Below are positions 59,468-64,000 of a stretch of 64,000 nt of DNA, piece by piece. The notes below the pieces were generated by a model. That model did no database searches. It was not told where the DNA came from and worked only from the letters and a program-made list of their open reading frames with translations. The translations under genes and the position numbers were made by a program. The stretch lies in the NCBI GenBank assembly GCA_022181065.1, contig BQMY01000115.1, forward strand, positions 1 through 64,000. The letters are read 5' to 3'. This DNA is from Melioribacteraceae bacterium (GTDB lineage: Bacteria > Bacteroidota > Ignavibacteria > Ignavibacteriales > Melioribacteraceae). The number at the start of each line of letters is the position of its first letter. The first letter of the stretch is position 1.

Positions 59468-59761
59468 ATGACAATTAACGGTCCAGATAAATTTGCGAAC
59501 CCTTTCATTCAGGAAGGTCAGTCTGTACAAAAATTCAGTAACGGCAGTTTTGGTAAAATGGTTAAAGGTTTTATCGAAGATGTGAACATGGAGCAACATG
59601 AAGCCAAATCAATGACGGAAGAGTTCATTCATGGTGGTGATGTTGAAATTCACGATGTTATGATAGCCGGTGAAAAAGCTAAAACTTCTCTCGAATTATT
59701 GATGCAGATAAGAAACAAAACAATTGATATGTATAAAGAAATCAATAGAATTCCGGTGTAA
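59468..59761 (+). CDS. fliE: Flagellar hook-basal body protein FliE
   Basis: 97 residues from the ATG at 59468, with AGGAGAGGTT just upstream. The frame is open from 59405 but this is overlap with the previous gene. FGKMVKGFIEDVNMEQHEAK and GGDVEIHDVMIAGEKAKTSL are FliE signatures, ending LLMQIRNKTIDMYKEINRIPV-like. FliE connects the MS ring to the rod and is required for export. It is followed by fliF after 3 bp. Confidence 0.92.
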   Translation: MTINGPDKFANPFIQEGQSVQKFSNGSFGKMVKGFIEDVNMEQHEAKSMTEEFIHGGDVEIHDVMIAGEKAKTSLELLMQIRNKTIDMYKEINRIPV

Positions 59762-59764
59762 ACA

Positions 59765-61441
59765 ATGGAAAAGAATTTTCTATCTGAACTTACCGCTTTA
59801 TATAACAAGCTCTCTGTCCCCCAAAAAGTAATTATCGGTGGCGCGCTATTCGCAACCGTTATACTTCTCGGAATTTTAATGGTAATATTAAATGAGCCTG
59901 AATATTCAACTCTCTTTACAAATCTTCAGGAAGAGGATGCCGGTAAAGTTGTAGAGTATCTTAATCAGGAACAAATTCCATTTCAAATTGCGGATGACGG
60001 CAAAATAATCAGGGTACCAGACGATATAGTTTATGAAACACGTTTGGGGCTTTCCAGCAAAGGTATTCCTGGTGCCGGAATTGTGGGATATGAAATTTTT
60101 GATAAAAACACAATGGGCATGAGTGAATTCATGCAAAAACTGAATTTCAAGAGGGCTATCGAAGGTGAATTATCAAGAACGATTATCCAGCAGGAAGGTG
60201 TTGAAGGAGCGCGTGTACATATTGTGATTCCTGAAAGATCTGTATTCAGGGATGAGGAAAAACCTCCTACAGCCTCTGTATTACTAAAACTTGTTGGCAA
60301 TTATGATATTCCTCAACCAAAGATAAACGCAATTATCAATCTCGTTTCCAGTAGTGTTGAAGGTCTATTACCTCAAAACGTAACTGTACTTGATTCCAAG
60401 GGTCATCTACTATCAAAAGAATCAAACGAAAATCCGTTAACTGCTGCCAGTTCAACCCAATACGAATTAAAACAAAGCGTAGAATCCTACCTTGCCAAAA
60501 AGGCACAGAGTATTCTGGATAATGTTCTGGGTTATGGTAATTCGATGATTAAAGTTGATGTTGATCTGAACTTTGATCAAGTAGAAAAAACTATGGAAAT
60601 ATTCGACCCCGAATCGCAGGTTGCCATCAGTGAACAATTGGTGAAAACAGAAAATAGCGACAGAGGGATAGGAGATTCAACTTCAAATGTAAGTGAAAAC
60701 TCAATATTAAATTATGAAATTAACAAAACTGTTCAGCGAGTTGTTGAAGGCACGGGCACAATTAAAAGAATGAGTATCGCGACAGTAATAAATGACGTAA
60801 TTGAAAAGGTTGAACAAGATGGTGAAATGGTCAATGTTTATACTCCGCGTCCACAACAGCAGATCAGGAAACTTGAAAGAATATTACGGAATGCGGTTGG
60901 ATTTGACACGCAAAGAAATGATCAGTTCAGTATTGTGAACATTCCATTTGAAACAAAACTTTATGAGATGAATGAACTTGATTCACCAACCTCCCTGGAA
61001 ACACCCATTTATGAAGATTATGATAAAATTACCAATCTGATTTTTATCTTTTTCGCTATCGGTGCATCAATATTCCTTGTTAAAAAATTATTAGGCAAAG
61101 TTCAGACAGAAAAATTACTAACCGGGCAAGTATCGGGTGGACCAAAGTTGGCTTATCAGGGTGCTGAAAAAGGGCTTAATCCCGGTGAAGACTATTTTGA
61201 AAAAACGGGTGGTCAGCAACAGCAACTGGAAATGAGTACTCAGAATCCGGAACAGCCCCAGGCAAAAAAATTAAAACCAAAAGCCTTTATGACACCGGAG
61301 GAATTAGGATCAATTGAGGAAGAAATTTCCGGTGAAGCAATAGAGAAAAAAGCACGTCAGGAAAAAATAGCTAATTACGTATCGGATAATCCGATAGATG
61401 CCGCTAAACTAATTCATGCATGGTTATATGAAGACGAATAA
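59765..61441 (+). CDS. fliF: Flagellar MS-ring protein FliF
   Basis: 558 residues. N-terminal membrane segment (about 23-43, IIGGALFATVILLGILMVIL), ring-building motifs (EPEYSTLFTNLQEEDAGKVV, PEERSVFRDEEKPPTASVLL-like region around 160-185, INLVSSSVEGLLPQNVTVLD), and a second membrane segment near 422-438 (LIFIFFAIGASIFLVKKLL). A Gln/Pro-rich stretch then leads to the cytoplasmic tail for FliG. The C-terminal end IDAAKLIHAWLYEDE matches the FliG-binding peptide. FliF forms the membrane ring on which export gate and C ring assemble. The end overlaps fliG. Confidence 0.95.
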   Translation: MEKNFLSELTALYNKLSVPQKVIIGGALFATVILLGILMVILNEPEYSTLFTNLQEEDAGKVVEYLNQEQIPFQIADDGKIIRVPDDIVYETRLGLSSKGIPGAGIVGYEIFDKNTMGMSEFMQKLNFKRAIEGELSRTIIQQEGVEGARVHIVIPERSVFRDEEKPPTASVLLKLVGNYDIPQPKINAIINLVSSSVEGLLPQNVTVLDSKGHLLSKESNENPLTAASSTQYELKQSVESYLAKKAQSILDNVLGYGNSMIKVDVDLNFDQVEKTMEIFDPESQVAISEQLVKTENSDRGIGDSTSNVSENSILNYEINKTVQRVVEGTGTIKRMSIATVINDVIEKVEQDGEMVNVYTPRPQQQIRKLERILRNAVGFDTQRNDQFSIVNIPFETKLYEMNELDSPTSLETPIYEDYDKITNLIFIFFAIGASIFLVKKLLGKVQTEKLLTGQVSGGPKLAYQGAEKGLNPGEDYFEKTGGQQQQLEMSTQNPEQPQAKKLKPKAFMTPEELGSIEEEISGEAIEKKARQEKIANYVSDNPIDAAKLIHAWLYEDE

Positions 61442-62477
61442 AAAAGATAAATTAGACGTTAGGGATAAAAAGAAAACCCAACTCTCCGGAGCAACAAAAT
61501 CAGCTCTTTTAATGATTGCGCTTGATGTTGATATTGCCGCGGAAGTATTTAAAAGTCTTGATCCCACGGAAGTTGAATTGATTTCAGCAGAAATCAGTAA
61601 AGTTCGTAATACCCCTTCTAATGTAGTTAATGATGTGATGAATGAATTTTACAGCATGATCGTCGCTCGTGAATACATGCTCGAAGGTGGTATCGATTAC
61701 GCCCAGAACATTCTTGAGAAATCTTTTGGTGTTCCCAAGGCAATGGAGATCATCGAAAAAGTAAAAGATTTAACAACATTGCGTGGTTTTGATGTTCTCA
61801 AGAAGGCCGATTCAACACAATTAGTCAACTTTCTTAATAAAGAACATCCTCAGACTATTGCATTGATTTTATCGCATCTTAGTCCGGATCAGACAGCGAA
61901 CGCATTAAAAGAATTGCCCGATTCTCTCAGAGCTGATGTTGCGTACAGAATAGCCACACTTGGTAAAATATCGCCGCAAACTCTTAAACAAATTGAAAAA
62001 GTTGTGGACGAAATGGCCGGTATGTCAATGAGTTCAGCTATGAGTAAAATTGGCGGTACAAAATCACTTGCTACAATCCTGAACAGGACAAGTGTTACTC
62101 TTAGTAAAGAATTACTCGAACAGATCGAGAACAAGAATGTAGAAGTAGCTGCCGAGATTAAAAGATTAATGTTCATCTTTGATGATATTGTTCATATTGA
62201 GGACAGGGATGTTCAGAAAATTCTTAGAAATGTTGACAGAAAAGATCTTGCGCTTGCCCTTAAAATCGCTGATGAGAAACTGCGTGACAAAATATTTAAA
62301 AATATGTCTGAGCGTGCAGCTGATCTGCTCAAGGAAGAATTGCAGTACATGGGTATGGTTAAACTTAAGGAAGTTGAAACCGCTCAGGCAGCAATTATCG
62401 ATGTTGTAAAATCGATGGAAGATACTGGCGAAATATCACTTAACGTTCGGGGAATGCTGGAAGAAGTTTATGTCTGA
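61416..62477 (+). CDS. fliG: Flagellar motor switch protein FliG
   Basis: 353 residues from ATG 61416, overlapping fliF by 26 bp. ATG 61428 is a possible alternative. Middle domain has EHPQTIALILSHLSPDQTAN with the EHPQ motif (about 139-142), and the C-terminal domain has MFIFDDIVHIEDRDVQKILR followed by DLALALKIADEKLRDKIFKN and MSERAADLLKEEL, the charged torque helix. FliG couples stator movement to the rotor and binds FliF. The downstream fliH overlaps it by 8 bp. Confidence 0.95.
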   Translation: MHGYMKTNKKDKLDVRDKKKTQLSGATKSALLMIALDVDIAAEVFKSLDPTEVELISAEISKVRNTPSNVVNDVMNEFYSMIVAREYMLEGGIDYAQNILEKSFGVPKAMEIIEKVKDLTTLRGFDVLKKADSTQLVNFLNKEHPQTIALILSHLSPDQTANALKELPDSLRADVAYRIATLGKISPQTLKQIEKVVDEMAGMSMSSAMSKIGGTKSLATILNRTSVTLSKELLEQIENKNVEVAAEIKRLMFIFDDIVHIEDRDVQKILRNVDRKDLALALKIADEKLRDKIFKNMSERAADLLKEELQYMGMVKLKEVETAQAAIIDVVKSMEDTGEISLNVRGMLEEVYV

Positions 62478-63141
62478 TGTAATTAAGCTAAAATCAAATA
62501 CAAAATTGAAAGTCAGGCTCAAAACCCCTTTCGAAGAATATGTTGCCGAGCAAGGTGTCTATAAGGAAGATGAAGAAGAAACTCCGGAGGATACAGTTGC
62601 GATTCAGGAAGCCGAATTAAATGAAAAACTCGATGCGGCATATCGACAGGGCTATAATGAAGGAATGGAATCCGCTCAGAAAGAACTTGCCCCACAATAT
62701 CACCAGGCGCTGGAAGATGAAGCCAAAAAGTTCAAGTATCTTATCGATGAATTGAACGGCAAATTTAAGGAATACGGGGATATCTTTGATCAGGCTGTAA
62801 TTGAATTATCCTTTGCTCTTGCCGAAAAAATAATTCAAAAAAAATTGGAAAAAGATAACAACATAAATGATTTACTAAGAAACGCCATTAAAAAAGTTCT
62901 TGGTGCCAATAATGTTTATGTTAGGTTAAATCCTGAAGATGTAGATACTTTGAACGAGGAGACCAAAAAGCTTTTCAATTCTGATAATTTTTCTAATATC
63001 AAATTTGAAGGAGATGATAGTATTGACCAGGGTGGATGTTTTATTGAGACAGAAATTGGCAATGTTGATGCCCGAATTTCAACTCAAATAAATGAACTTA
63101 AACGCCTCTTTAAAGACTCCAGGGAAGAGGATGCAGAATAA
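62470..63141 (+). CDS. fliH: Flagellar export ATPase regulator FliH
   Basis: 223 residues. Acidic N-terminal region, a YRQGYNEGMESAQKEL segment (glycine-spaced helix typical of FliH), and a C-terminal domain with FDQAVIELSFALAEKIIQKK, VYVRLNPEDVDTLN and DQGGCFIETEIGNVDARIST. FliH binds FliI and delivers it to the export gate. The stop overlaps the fliI start by one base (TAATG). Confidence 0.92.
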   Translation: MSDVIKLKSNTKLKVRLKTPFEEYVAEQGVYKEDEEETPEDTVAIQEAELNEKLDAAYRQGYNEGMESAQKELAPQYHQALEDEAKKFKYLIDELNGKFKEYGDIFDQAVIELSFALAEKIIQKKLEKDNNINDLLRNAIKKVLGANNVYVRLNPEDVDTLNEETKKLFNSDNFSNIKFEGDDSIDQGGCFIETEIGNVDARISTQINELKRLFKDSREEDAE

Positions 63142-64000
63142 TGGATTATCTCGAGAATGTAATAGCTGATTACAAAAGAAAGATAGATCGCTTTGAAACA
63201 ATAAAAGTCAATGGTAAAGTGACGGATGTTGTTGGACTTGTAATTGTATCATCAGGTCCGAATGTTTCACTTGGCGAAGTTTGTTCAGTTGTCGATCAGA
63301 ATGGGAAACATGTCTGTGAGTCTGAGGTAGTAGGATTTAAAGAGGGAAAGGTTCTTTCCATAGCTCTCGGTGAAGTACATAAAATATCCCCTGCCTGCGA
63401 AATAATTGCTTCAGGCAGAAATTTCGCGATTGCCGTTGGTCATGAATTGCTTGGGAGGGTAATTGATGGTCTTGGAAAACCAATCGATGGAAAAGGACCA
63501 ATAAATTGTACCCAGATGCAAAATATTCACAGGGAGCCGCCTAATCCACTTGAACGAGACCGAATAGCCGATCCGCTCCAAACAGGAGTTAGAGCTATTG
63601 ATGGACTGATCACTGTTGGTAAAGGACAACGAGTTGGTATCTTCGCAGGTAGCGGCGTTGGAAAAAGTGTTACACTGGGTATGATCGCCCGAAATACGGA
63701 TGCTGATGTTAACGTCATCACTCTCATTGGTGAACGTGGAAGAGAAGTGAGGGAGTTTATTGAAAAAGATCTTGGTGAAGAAGGTCTTAAAAAATCTGTT
63801 GTTATTGTTGCGACAAGTGACAAATCGGCATTACTCAGGATGAAAGGCGCTTTCATAGGTACTGCCATCGCAGAATATTTTCGTGATATGGGCTTAAATG
63901 TTGTTCTGATGATGGATTCTGTGACGCGATTTGCAATGGCTCAGCGTGAAATTGGTCTCACAGTTGGGGAACCTCCAACAACAAAAGGTTATACGCCCTC
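63141..64000 (+). CDS. fliI: Flagellum-specific export ATPase FliI, 5' part
   Basis: The gene runs off the window, leaving about 286 codons. The N-terminal region (KRKIDRFETIKVNGKVTDVV) is the beta-barrel domain. DPLQTGVRAIDGLITVGKGQ precedes Walker A GIFAGSGVGKSV, and LIGERGREVREFIE, LMMDSVTRFAMAQREIGL and GEPPTTKGYTPS are family signatures. FliI is the ATPase of the flagellar type III export apparatus, related to the F1 beta subunit. Coupled to fliH by overlap. Confidence 0.95.
   Translation, partial: MDYLENVIADYKRKIDRFETIKVNGKVTDVVGLVIVSSGPNVSLGEVCSVVDQNGKHVCESEVVGFKEGKVLSIALGEVHKISPACEIIASGRNFAIAVGHELLGRVIDGLGKPIDGKGPINCTQMQNIHREPPNPLERDRIADPLQTGVRAIDGLITVGKGQRVGIFAGSGVGKSVTLGMIARNTDADVNVITLIGERGREVREFIEKDLGEEGLKKSVVIVATSDKSALLRMKGAFIGTAIAEYFRDMGLNVVLMMDSVTRFAMAQREIGLTVGEPPTTKGYTP

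Noticed and set aside
1-64000. CRISPR array that would explain the CARF-like protein
   Set aside because: No regularly spaced direct repeats or cas genes were seen in the window.

Overview
The window reads as an AT-rich chromosomal segment from a motile, fermentative or anaerobic member of the Ignavibacteria (Chlorobi-Ignavibacteria lineage of the FCB group). The evidence is a type IX secretion C-terminal tail of the NYPNPFNPSTTI type (3153-4718), chemotaxis and flagellar operons with sigma-28 promoters, and two [FeFe] hydrogenase gene sets. The assignment to Ignavibacteria is inference from gene content. Nearly all genes lie on the plus strand in tightly coupled operons. I see no rRNA, CRISPR array or insertion sequence.

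Layout. 1-2571: the 3' end of a glycyl radical enzyme gene, facing a TPR sensor kinase. 3153-6479: a secreted T9SS protein, a NifX-like protein and an MFS transporter. 6648-12134: a seven-gene operon made of a DUF362 protein, a NapH-like polyferredoxin, a NapG-like ferredoxin, the nickel-pincer cofactor genes larC-larE-larB, and a 55-residue His-rich membrane protein. There is no larA. 12355-15942: an accessory module (RtcR/CARF-like protein, AAA/DUF3696 ATPase, possible PLD-like protein) ending beside a tRNA-Ser(GCU). 16334-18599: a GIN-domain protein and purK-purE.

18811-31206 is the metabolic centrepiece. Two trimeric, NAD-linked [FeFe] hydrogenases (hydCBA twice) flank a signalling cassette: an H-cluster-domain histidine kinase, two unusual stand-alone receivers, and a receiver-PAS-kinase hybrid. 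A near-consensus sigma-54 promoter precedes the first hydrogenase operon. The layout suggests that H2 or redox state is sensed by a hydrogenase-like kinase and controls two hydrogenase isoforms. The DNA-binding output protein is not in the window.

31421-33242 holds cytoskeletal genes: a ParM/StbA-like actin whose phosphate-1 motif sits at the C-terminus (an apparent circular permutation), and a bactofilin. 33234-43687: a double-receiver/CheX-like protein facing cheW, a J-domain protein, a TPR/coiled-coil membrane protein, and glycosyltransferase-TPR genes that probably decorate flagellin. 43816-50985: two flagellins, fliS, fliD, a FliT-like protein, flgM, and a kinase plus sigma-54 activator pair. 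51122-58198: a chemotaxis operon (HEAT protein, cheR, cheY, cheY, cheZ, cheA, cheB, small protein). 58328-64000: flgB, flgC, a small conserved-looking protein, fliE, fliF, fliG, fliH and the start of fliI. Four TAAA-N15-nnCGATAw sites tie the flagellin and chemotaxis transcripts to sigma-28.

The most unusual items are the permuted actin, the dual-hydrogenase/H-cluster-kinase locus, the larA-less nickel-pincer/redox operon, and the CARF-ATPase-PLD-like module beside the tRNA gene.
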